17,814 bases of DNA from an uncultured Phycisphaerales bacterium (GTDB taxonomy: Bacteria > Planctomycetota > Phycisphaerae > WQYP01), in assembly GCA_903868035.1 (NCBI GenBank), contig CAIPTQ010000048.1, positions 1-17,814 of the forward strand, written 5' to 3'. How positions within the stretch are numbered: the first letter of the stretch is position 1; each line of letters opens with the position of its first letter. Shown piece after piece: positions 7,234 through 14,176 of the stretch. The notes beneath the pieces were generated by a model. That model did not search any database. It worked only from the letters and a program-made list of their open reading frames with translations, and had not been told where the DNA came from. The position numbers and the translations under genes are program-made.

Positions 7234-8292
7234 ATGTCCAACCTGCACGACATCCTCAAGACCGCCCTCGACAACAAGGCGTCGGACATCCACATCATGG
7301 TGGGCCAGGTGCCGCTGCTGCGGTTGCACACCCAGATGACGCCGACGGATTATCCGCTGGTGACGGCCGACAGTGCCCTGCGCATGCTCCAGGAAATGAT
7401 CAGCGAAAAGCGCATGGAAAAGTTCATGGACAATCGCGACGCCGATTTTTCGTATGAAATCCCGGGTCTGGCGCGGTTCCGCGTCAACGCCCACTTCCAG
7501 CGCGGCTCGGTGGCCATGGCCTTCCGCGTGATCACCGACAAGGTCCGCGCCTTGGACGCCCTCAACCTCCCCGAAGTCATCACCCGCCTGACCTACCTGC
7601 CGCGCGGCCTCGTCCTCGTCACCGGCGACACCGGCTCGGGCAAATCCACCACGCTGGCGGCGATGATCGACGCGATGAACAAGCGCTACCACAAGCACAT
7701 CATCACCCTGGAAGACCCCATCGAATACCTGCTGCACTCCAACAAGTGCGCCATCGAGCAGCGCGAAGTGGGCAGCGATGTGCCCAGCTTTGGCAGCGGC
7801 CTCAAACACGTCCTCCGCCAGGACCCCGACATCATCCTCGTGGGCGAAATGCGCGACCTGGAAACCACCTCCGCCGCCATCACCGCCGCCGAAACCGGCC
7901 ACTTCGTCCTCTCCACCCTCCACACCGGCACCGCCGCCCAGACGATCGAGCGCATCATCGACATCTATCCCGGCGAGCAGCAGAACCAGATTCGCTCGAT
8001 GCTCTCCAACACCCTCCAGGCCGTGGTCTGCCAGGTGTTGTTCAAGCGCATCGACCAGCCGGGGATGGTGCCGGGGGTGGAGATTCTCATATGCACGCCC
8101 GCCGTGCGGAACCTGATTCGCGAAAACCGGATTTACGAAATCGCCAATGTGATCGAAACCTCGCGCGCCCTGGGCATGCAGACCATGGACACCTCGATCA
8201 AGCAGCTTTACTTCAACGGCAAAATCAGCAAGGAAGACGCCGTGGCCATGGCCCACCATCCGGAAAAACTGGAGCGGCAACTGGTGGCGTGA
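7234..8292 (+). CDS. pilT: Type IV pilus retraction ATPase PilT
   Basis: This is the twitching-motility ATPase that drives pilus disassembly and retraction at the inner-membrane platform. The N-terminal PAS-like domain starts with KASDIHIMVGQVP, the usual PilT opening. Walker A GDTGSGKS lies at residues 131-138, and Walker B IILVGEMRD starts at I200 with E205. The His box LSTLHTG follows. A290-V-R-N-L-I-R-E297 matches the AIRNLIRE motif required for retraction in characterised PilT proteins, with one conservative change. Unlike PilB there is no zinc site, as expected. The 352 residues are standard. AAGGA 6 nt before the ATG supports the start. Both flanking spacers consist of heptameric inverted-repeat arrays. 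Confidence 0.95.
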   Translation: MSNLHDILKTALDNKASDIHIMVGQVPLLRLHTQMTPTDYPLVTADSALRMLQEMISEKRMEKFMDNRDADFSYEIPGLARFRVNAHFQRGSVAMAFRVITDKVRALDALNLPEVITRLTYLPRGLVLVTGDTGSGKSTTLAAMIDAMNKRYHKHIITLEDPIEYLLHSNKCAIEQREVGSDVPSFGSGLKHVLRQDPDIILVGEMRDLETTSAAITAAETGHFVLSTLHTGTAAQTIERIIDIYPGEQQNQIRSMLSNTLQAVVCQVLFKRIDQPGMVPGVEILICTPAVRNLIRENRIYEIANVIETSRALGMQTMDTSIKQLYFNGKISKEDAVAMAHHPEKLERQLVA

Positions 8293-8296
8293 ACAA

Positions 8297-8369
8297 GGGT
8301 ATAGGGTTCAGGGTTTAGGATATCGGACGTAGCGCCCTAAACCCTAACCCCTAAACCCTATACCCTAAA
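8297..8369. repeat. Period-7 repeat array forming an inverted repeat (GGGTTTA type)
   Basis: Forward heptamers GGGTATA, GGGTTCA, GGGTTTA and a degenerate GGATATC occupy 8297-8324. Reverse-complement units CCCTAAA, CCCTAA(C), CCCTAAA, CCCTATA, CCCTAAA occupy 8335-8369, with one inserted C. The GGGTATAGGGTT arm at 8297-8308 pairs exactly with AACCCTATACCC (8354-8365). The array fills the pilT-pilC spacer up to the pilC ribosome binding site (GAAGGT). Confidence 0.9.
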
Positions 8370-8388
8370 CCCCCGAAGGTAACACGGT

Positions 8389-9615
8389 ATGCCCAGTTAT
8401 CGCTACGAAGTGAAGACCTCCGCCGGCCAGGTGCAGGCCGGCGTGCTGAATGCGGCCTCGATGTCCGCCGCTTCGGAGATTCTGCGCGGGCAGCAGAGCT
8501 ACATCCTCGCCCTGGCCCCCTCCGACCACTCCCGCGCCAAGTCCTCCCTCTCCGGTTTGCTCAACTTCTCGGTCTCCTCCGGGCCGGGCCTCAAGGATGT
8601 CTCCAACTTCACCAACCAGCTCGCGGTGATGATCAAGGCCGGCATCAGCATCCGCGCCGCCCTGGATGCCATCGCCGAGCAAACCGAAAATCCCAAGTTC
8701 AAGATCATCCTCACGCAGATCAAAAAGGATGTCGAATCCGGCAAGTCCTTCTCCGACGCCCTCGCGCGCTATCCCAAGACCTTCAGCCCGCTGTACATCA
8801 ACATGGTCAAGGCCTCCGAACTTTCCGGGTCGTTCGGGCAGATGCTCGAACGCATCGTCGAATACCTCAACGCCCAGCTCGAAACGCGGCAGATGGTGGT
8901 CGGGGCCATGGTCTATCCGTGCATCATCTTCATCATGGCGGTGGGCACCACGATCTTCCTGCTGCTGTTCGTCGTGCCGCAGTTCGTCTCGATTTTCAAG
9001 GGCAAGGAAAACATCCTGCCCCCGCCGACCAAGGTGCTGTTGTTCCTGTCGAGCTTCATGAAAACCTACTGGTATCTGCTGCTGCTGGGCGCCGGGGGCG
9101 CGGCCTGGGGCTTTGTCACCATGATCCACACGCAATGGGGCCGGCTCTGGTGGGACAAAACCAAGCTGACCGTCCCGCTCTTCAAGAAGATGTTCCGGGC
9201 GCTCTACATCACGCGGTCGCTGCACACGATGGGCGAGCTGGTGAACGCGGGCGTGCCGATGCTCGACACGCTGGCGATCACAGCGGACATCTCGGGGAAC
9301 CTGTTGTACCGGCGGATGTGGCGGGCGGTGTACGCCAGCGTCAAGCAGGGGAAGAAAATCAGCCAGCCGCTGCAGAAAAGCCCGCTGCTCCCGCGCGCCG
9401 TGGTGCAGATGATCGCCGCCGGCGAGGACTCCGGAAAACTGGGTGAGACGCTCGACAGCGTGTCGAAGTTCTACAACAAGGAACTCAAGGCGACGATCAA
9501 GGCGGTGACGAGCATGATCGAGCCGATCATGATCGTGGCGATGGGGGCGATCGTCGGGTTCATCGCGATGTCGATCATTCTGCCGATCTTCAAGATGAGC
9601 CAGTTGGTGAAGTAA
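8389..9615 (+). CDS. pilC: Type IV pilus inner-membrane platform protein PilC (GspF family)
   Basis: PilC is the polytopic platform on which PilB and PilT act. Two copies of the GspF/PilC cytoplasmic helical domain are visible: FTNQLAVMIKAGISIRAALD early, and RSLHTMGELVNAGVPMLDTL in the second half. Hydrophobic helices lie after each domain: CIIFIMAVGTTIFLLLFVV, YWYLLLLGAGGAAWGFV, and the C-terminal IVGFIAMSIILPIF. The 408 residues match the family. GAAGGT 9 nt before ATG 8389 is an acceptable ribosome binding site. It ends the pilus cluster. No recognisable terminator follows. Confidence 0.95.
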   Translation: MPSYRYEVKTSAGQVQAGVLNAASMSAASEILRGQQSYILALAPSDHSRAKSSLSGLLNFSVSSGPGLKDVSNFTNQLAVMIKAGISIRAALDAIAEQTENPKFKIILTQIKKDVESGKSFSDALARYPKTFSPLYINMVKASELSGSFGQMLERIVEYLNAQLETRQMVVGAMVYPCIIFIMAVGTTIFLLLFVVPQFVSIFKGKENILPPPTKVLLFLSSFMKTYWYLLLLGAGGAAWGFVTMIHTQWGRLWWDKTKLTVPLFKKMFRALYITRSLHTMGELVNAGVPMLDTLAITADISGNLLYRRMWRAVYASVKQGKKISQPLQKSPLLPRAVVQMIAAGEDSGKLGETLDSVSKFYNKELKATIKAVTSMIEPIMIVAMGAIVGFIAMSIILPIFKMSQLVK

Positions 9616-9645
9616 GAACGCGTTGCTCGCATTGAAGATCAACGG

Positions 9646-9674
9646 TTCATTCCCCCCTAAGCTTGCGGTATACT
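9646..9674 (+). promoter_or_regulatory. Candidate sigma70-type promoter for the DUF1080 gene
   Basis: TATACT at 9669-9674 matches the -10 consensus at five of six positions. TTCATT at 9646-9651 is a weak -35 at a 17-nt spacing. Transcription would start near 9681, about 40 nt before the proposed TTG start. Judged by eye. Confidence 0.35.
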
Positions 9675-9720
9675 TCCCTCTCCATATTCCCGATGTCCCA
9701 TGTCCCACGAGAGGCCCACT

Positions 9721-11238
9721 TTGAATACCATTACCACTCTTCCCGCCGTCACCCTTAAGAAAACCCTCATCAGCATCGCCACCGCCGCCGCCATCCTCAG
9801 CGTCGGCATCCTAATCGGCACCGCCGCCAGTCAACCACCCGCCCAACCAGCCACCCCCAACACCCCCACCGCACGTGGCCCCCGCGGTGGACGTGCTGGT
9901 GGCGGTGTCGTACCCAATGCCACCCCCGCGCAAAGCGCCGCCCTGGCCCAGATGAACGCCGAACTGGCCCCGCTCCTCCAGACGCTCATCGCCGCACGGA
10001 CGGACTTATACAATGCGGCCTTCGCCGTGCCGCGGAATGATGCCGCCCTTGTGGACAGGATCATCGGGGTCAAAGTCGCCGAACTGGCGCTGGCCAACAC
10101 CCGCGCCCAAGCTTTGGCGAAAATCCAAGCCACCCCCGACAAACTCACCCCCGACCAAGTCGCAACACTTGCCGCCGCACCCGCCCCACCCGCCGCCGGA
10201 CGCGGAGGCCTGACCGTCAACACTGCGATCCTGAACTCCAACCAGGTCGCCTTTCTGACCCAGATGACCGGCATCACCCAGAAACTCACGCCCCCGCTCA
10301 CGGCCGCCCGGGCCGCGCTGACGGCGGCGGCCCTGGCCGACCCGCGCGACGATGCCGCCATCAAGGCCCGGCTCGATGCCGTCGTCGCCGCCGAAACCAC
10401 CCTGGCCTCCACCCACGCTGGAGCCCTGGCCAGGTTCCAGGCCACTGCCGACAAGCTCGCCCCGGAACAACTCGCTGCCTTCATCGCCGCCGGCGGGGTC
10501 ATTGTCTCCGGCAATTTCTCCGAGCCTCAGCCCCTCGACTTCACCGACCATGCCGGCTACGTCTCGCTCTTCGACGGCAAGACCCTCAAAGGCTGGGACG
10601 GCAACCCCAAATTCTGGCGCGTCGAAAACGGCGTCATGGTCGGCGAATCCACCCCGCAAAATCCCAGCGGCAACAGCTACCTCGCCTACCGCGACCTCGA
10701 AGCCCACGATTTCACTCTCAAGCTCGAAATCAAGGTCGAAGGCTCCGGCGGCAGCGGCATCCAGTACCGCAGCCACACCGGCATCCCCTGGCTCACCGCC
10801 ATCGCCCCCAACGTCACCGCCAACGTCGGCCCCGTCAACCTCGATTGGATGATGACCGGACCGCAGGCCGACTTCTGGCCCAGCCGCGACACCACCGCCA
10901 AATACACCGGCCAGTTCTATTCCGAAAACACCCCCATGCGCATCATGGCCTTTCGCGGCCAGGTCGTCGAAGGCGCCGGCATGGGTACGCGGCGACTGCT
11001 GGGCAACATCGGCGACCGCGACGTCCTGGGCAAGGTGGTCAAATTGAACGACTGGAACCAATACACCGTCATCGCCCGCGGCGGCACGTTCATTCATATT
11101 GTCAACGGGCAACTGATGTCCGTTATGATCGACGATGATCCGACGTCGTCCAACAATTGGTCGGGGCAGATCGGCCTTGAAATCGAGGCCACGACCAAGG
11201 TCTCCGTGCGCAATATCTGGCTCAAGAAACTGAATTAG
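9721..11238 (+). CDS. Exported DUF1080 (3-keto-disaccharide hydrolase family) protein with duplicated helical segment
   Basis: The C-terminal part (about residue 279 to 505) is a DUF1080 domain (PF06439), a concanavalin-like sandwich: GYVSLFDGKTLKGW, FWRVENGVMVGES and GSGGSGIQYRSH are hallmarks. The family is linked to 3-keto-glycoside hydrolysis and to glycan binding; the substrate here is unknown. A hydrophobic N-terminal helix (TLISIATAAAILSVGILIG) indicates export or membrane anchoring. Residues 69-153 and 170-258 are two similar alpha-helical units ending KIQATPDKLTPDQVATLAAA and RFQATADKLAPEQLAAFIAA. Start choice: ATG 9700 has no ribosome binding site, while TTG 9721 has GAGAGG (9709-9714) 6 nt upstream, so I chose TTG. 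Using ATG 9700 would add seven residues. Confidence 0.85.
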   Translation: MNTITTLPAVTLKKTLISIATAAAILSVGILIGTAASQPPAQPATPNTPTARGPRGGRAGGGVVPNATPAQSAALAQMNAELAPLLQTLIAARTDLYNAAFAVPRNDAALVDRIIGVKVAELALANTRAQALAKIQATPDKLTPDQVATLAAAPAPPAAGRGGLTVNTAILNSNQVAFLTQMTGITQKLTPPLTAARAALTAAALADPRDDAAIKARLDAVVAAETTLASTHAGALARFQATADKLAPEQLAAFIAAGGVIVSGNFSEPQPLDFTDHAGYVSLFDGKTLKGWDGNPKFWRVENGVMVGESTPQNPSGNSYLAYRDLEAHDFTLKLEIKVEGSGGSGIQYRSHTGIPWLTAIAPNVTANVGPVNLDWMMTGPQADFWPSRDTTAKYTGQFYSENTPMRIMAFRGQVVEGAGMGTRRLLGNIGDRDVLGKVVKLNDWNQYTVIARGGTFIHIVNGQLMSVMIDDDPTSSNNWSGQIGLEIEATTKVSVRNIWLKKLN

Positions 11239-11248
11239 CCTCGTGGAA

Positions 11249-11268
11249 ATGGACGTTCATTCGTCCAT
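11249..11268 (+). terminator. Hairpin after the DUF1080 gene
   Basis: ATGGACG (11249-11255) and CGTCCAT (11262-11268) form a perfect 7-bp stem with a 6-nt loop, 10 nt after the stop codon. There is no T run, so termination is uncertain. It may instead only protect the mRNA end. Confidence 0.3.
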
Positions 11269-11343
11269 CCCGCCTTGCCGCCGGACAGGTTTCACGCGAG
11301 AATGCCCGCGCCGTTCGGTAGTACCATCAAACGGAGATTTCAT

Positions 11344-12399
11344 ATGCGGCGCGTTCCCCTGACTCTTCTCCTATCCGCCCTGGCCGCCGCGGTTTTCACC
11401 GCCTGCAGCACGCCGGAGCCACTTGAAGGCTCCCACCGCGGAGACAACCCCGCCATCCCCGCCGCCCTACTCGCCCCGGCCGTTCTTCCCGGCAAGGGCC
11501 TCGCCGAGCATCCCTTCCTGTACACCGGCGAATGGGACACTCGCCGCAATGACCAAATCATGTCCCTCGTCCGCGACGGCAAGGTCGTCTGGTCGTATTC
11601 CATCCCCCTCAACGATCCCAACGGCGTCCTCGAAGAACTCGGCGACGCCACACTGCTTTCCAACGGCAACATCGCCTTCTGTCGGAAGATCGGCTTCTCC
11701 GTCATCACGCCCGACAAGAAAATCCTCTGGAGCATAGAGGCCCCCAAGGGCACCGAGATGCACTCCATCCAGCCCCTCGGCACGGACCGCGTCATGGTCG
11801 TCCAGAACGGCAACCCCGCCAAGGCCATGACGATCAACATCCTCACCGGCAAGGTCGAAAAGGAAGTCATCCTGCCCACCGGCAAGCCCGACACGCCCCA
11901 CATGCAGTTCCGCCGCGTCCGCCTCACCAAGGCCGGCACCTACCTCGCCGGCCACCTCGATATGAACAAGGTCAGCGAGTACGACGACACGGGCAAGGAA
12001 ATCTGGACGGTGAAGGCCAACCAGCCCTGGTCCGTCGTGCGCCTGGACAACGGCAACACGCTCATCGGCTGTTCCCAGGACGGCGTCCGCGAAGTCAACC
12101 CCAAAGGCGAGACCGTGTGGGACTTCACCCAGAAGGATTGCCCCGACATCAAGCTCTTCACGATTCAGGAAGTCAGCCGGCTGGCCAACGGCAACACCGT
12201 GCTGTGCAACTGGTGCCCCTACCTCGTCAAAAGCTCAAAGGACTGGCCCAATTCCGTGCAGGTTCTGGAAGTTACCCCCGACAGGAAAGTGGTGTGGGCG
12301 TTGCGCTCCTGGACGGGCGCTGCCGACCTGGGACCGGCGTCGTCGATCCAACTGCTCGACCAGCCGGGCATTCCCGAGAAGCTCGAACAGCAGCGCTAA
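11344..12399 (+). CDS. Lipoprotein with beta-propeller (PQQ/arylsulfotransferase-like) repeats
   Basis: This is a predicted lipoprotein: MRRVPLTLLLSALAAAVFTAC is a short signal peptide ending in a lipobox (F18-T19-A20-C21). The mature part is a series of blade-like repeats such as GNIAFCRKIGFSVITPDKKILW, RLDNGNTLIGC followed by VREVNPKGETVWDF, and RLANGNTVLCN. The DNGNTL / G-x-x-V-W pattern is typical of PQQ-like and arylsulfotransferase-like propellers. I see no catalytic motif, so it is probably a binding or scaffold protein at the cell surface. The frame is open to 11275, but ATG 11344 has GGAG at 11333-11336 and begins the signal peptide, so it is the start. Its TAA overlaps the stop codon of the convergent acyl-CoA synthetase gene. 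Confidence 0.82.
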   Translation: MRRVPLTLLLSALAAAVFTACSTPEPLEGSHRGDNPAIPAALLAPAVLPGKGLAEHPFLYTGEWDTRRNDQIMSLVRDGKVVWSYSIPLNDPNGVLEELGDATLLSNGNIAFCRKIGFSVITPDKKILWSIEAPKGTEMHSIQPLGTDRVMVVQNGNPAKAMTINILTGKVEKEVILPTGKPDTPHMQFRRVRLTKAGTYLAGHLDMNKVSEYDDTGKEIWTVKANQPWSVVRLDNGNTLIGCSQDGVREVNPKGETVWDFTQKDCPDIKLFTIQEVSRLANGNTVLCNWCPYLVKSSKDWPNSVQVLEVTPDRKVVWALRSWTGAADLGPASSIQLLDQPGIPEKLEQQR

Positions 12400-14084
12400 G
12401 ACCGTATCCCAAAAAACCGCCGTATCCGCGCCACGTAACGGAGCATCTTACGCCGCCGGCGAATCCGCCCCCGCGCGGATTTCGCCTCCGCCGCCGCCCG
12501 CGTCCGCAGTTCCACCCGGCGAATCTTCCCCGAGACCGTCTTGGGCAACTCCGCCACAAATACAATCTGCCGTGGATACTTGTATGGTGCCGTCACCCGT
12601 TTGCAGTGCGCCTGCAACTCGCGCTTGAGCTGCTCGCTGGCCGCATACCCCGGCCGCAGCACCACATACGCCTGGACGATCTCGCCACGCAGTTCCTCGG
12701 GGACGCCGATGGCCGCCGAATCCAGCACGGCCACATGCTCCTGGAGGGCGGATTCCACCTCGGAAGGCCCGATGCGATAGCTGGCGGAGTTGATCACGTC
12801 GTCGGCCCGGCCCACAAAGTAAAAGTAGCCCGCAGCGTCGCGATAGCCGGTGTCGCCGGTGAGGTAGAAGTCCCCCGCGTGCCGGGCCGCGGTTTCCGCG
12901 GGATTTTTCCAATATTCCTGAAACAGCGGCAGGGGCCGGTCGGGTTTGACGCGCACGGCGATCTGGCCCGTTTTGCCCGGGGGCAGTTCGCGCGCGTCTT
13001 CGTCAACGATGGTGATGTCCAGACCGGGGGCGGCGCGGCCCATCGAACCGGGGCGGGGTTCAATGTCGCCCAGCGCGCGGAAGTAGCCGATCAGGCAGGT
13101 GGTCTCGGTTTGTCCGTAGCCTTCGCAGATCGTCAGGCCGGTGCCGGCCTTCCACGCCGCGGCGACGGGGGGATTGAGGGCCTCGCCGGCGGAGACGCAA
13201 TGCCGGAGTTTGGCGAAGCGGCAGGCGGCGAGGTTTTTGCGGACGAGGAGGCGCAGGGCCGTGGCGGGGGCGCAAAAGACGGAGATGGGGTAGCGTTCAA
13301 GGGTTTTAAGGATGACCCCGGGATCGAACTTGCCGCGCATGTCCATGGAGAAGACGGTGGCCCCCTGAATCCACGGGCCGTAGAAGTTGGACCAGGCGGT
13401 CTTGGCCCAGCCGGTGTCGGCCAGGGCCCAGATCATGTCACCCGGGGAAAGGTCGAGCCAGTATTTGCCGGTGATCGTGTGGCCCAGGCCGTAGGAGGCC
13501 TGGGTGTGGAGGACCATTTTGGGTTCGCCGGTGGTGCCGGAGGTGAAGTAGATGACGCCGGGGTCCGCGGCGGGCGTGGGGGTGTAGGGGAAGTCATCGG
13601 GTGCGGCGGCCAGGCCGGGTTCCAGCCGCGTCCAGCGGGGCAGGTCGCCGCCGACGAGGATGCGGCGGCCTGCAAAGGACTCGTCCACCTTGGGGGCGTT
13701 GGCGACATCGGTGATGACGGCGGCCACTTCGGCGGCGGCCAGGCGATAGGCGACATCCTTGGCGGTGAGCAGGGGCGTGCCGGGGATGGGGACCGCGCCC
13801 AGGCGAATCAGGCCGAGCATGACGACCCACCACTCGGGGATGCGCGGGAGGATCAGGAGCACGCGGTCGCCGGGGCGGATGCCGAGCGCGGCAAGGAAGG
13901 CGGCGGCGCGGCGGGCGTCGCGGGTGATTTCGGCGAACGTGATTTTGCGCTCCTGCGTGGATTGCTCATCGACCCACCAGAGGGCCAGGGCGTCGGGTTG
14001 CCGGGCGGCCCAGCGCTCGACGACGTCGTGGGTGAAGTTGAAGTGGGCGGGGACGTCGGCGAATGGTGATTGGACGGTATTCAC
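12396..14084 (-). CDS. Acyl-CoA synthetase (AMP-forming, medium-chain ACSM-like)
   Basis: This is an adenylate-forming enzyme that activates a carboxylic acid with ATP and joins it to CoA. The core motifs are in order: P-loop YFTSGTTGEPK at residues 179-189, GYGQTETT, YLTGDTGYRD, GRADDVINSASYRIGPSEVE, and PKTVSGKIRR with the catalytic Lys K520. The segment FNFTHDVVERWA and the W-rich DTGWAKTAWSNFYGPW resemble medium-chain acyl-CoA synthetases, but the chain-length preference cannot be read. After K520 the protein continues about 40 residues with a very basic tail (RGRIRRRRK, RRFFGIRS) that I do not recognise from the family. It starts with GTG at 14084 without a ribosome binding site; TAGAAT lies 9 nt upstream. 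It diverges from dusB and ends overlapping the propeller gene. Confidence 0.92.
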   Translation of the reverse strand: MNTVQSPFADVPAHFNFTHDVVERWAARQPDALALWWVDEQSTQERKITFAEITRDARRAAAFLAALGIRPGDRVLLILPRIPEWWVVMLGLIRLGAVPIPGTPLLTAKDVAYRLAAAEVAAVITDVANAPKVDESFAGRRILVGGDLPRWTRLEPGLAAAPDDFPYTPTPAADPGVIYFTSGTTGEPKMVLHTQASYGLGHTITGKYWLDLSPGDMIWALADTGWAKTAWSNFYGPWIQGATVFSMDMRGKFDPGVILKTLERYPISVFCAPATALRLLVRKNLAACRFAKLRHCVSAGEALNPPVAAAWKAGTGLTICEGYGQTETTCLIGYFRALGDIEPRPGSMGRAAPGLDITIVDEDARELPPGKTGQIAVRVKPDRPLPLFQEYWKNPAETAARHAGDFYLTGDTGYRDAAGYFYFVGRADDVINSASYRIGPSEVESALQEHVAVLDSAAIGVPEELRGEIVQAYVVLRPGYAASEQLKRELQAHCKRVTAPYKYPRQIVFVAELPKTVSGKIRRVELRTRAAAEAKSARGRIRRRRKMLRYVARIRRFFGIRS

Positions 14085-14093
14085 AGCGAGGGG

Positions 14094-14121
14094 ATTCTAC
14101 GCGTCTTGGGCGCGCGGTGAA
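14094..14121 (-). promoter_or_regulatory. Candidate promoter of the acyl-CoA synthetase gene
   Basis: On the minus strand TAGAAT (14099-14094) matches -10 at five of six positions, with TTCACC (14121-14116) as a -35 (four of six) at 16-nt spacing. The -10 ends 9 nt before the GTG start, so the RNA would have almost no leader. Confidence 0.35.
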
Positions 14122-14141
14122 AGGATCGCGGCATTCGGGTT

Positions 14142-14168
14142 TTGCCCCCGCGCCGGTGAAGGTACTAT
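14142..14168 (+). promoter_or_regulatory. Candidate promoter of dusB
   Basis: TACTAT (14163-14168) is a -10-like hexamer (four of six) with TTGCCC (14142-14147) 15 nt upstream. It ends 8 nt before ATG 14177, which would give a leaderless mRNA. The GAAGGT at 14158-14163 is an alternative but distant ribosome binding site. Judged by eye. Confidence 0.25.
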
Positions 14169-14176
14169 TGGATTCA

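Noticed and set aside
8297..8369. Plant-type telomere repeat (TTTAGGG) suggesting eukaryotic contamination
   Set aside because: It sits between intact bacterial pilT and pilC, the units are degenerate and turn to the opposite strand mid-array, and sister arrays use other heptamers.
5288..9615. Type II secretion system (gspE/gspF) reading of the cluster
   Set aside because: PilM and a PilT with the retraction motif are present, which are specific to type IV pili.
12117..14069. Plus-strand open frame of 650 codons opposite the acyl-CoA synthetase gene
   Set aside because: The product is low-complexity Gly/Asp/Val sequence, the antisense of a gene whose motifs are all in place.
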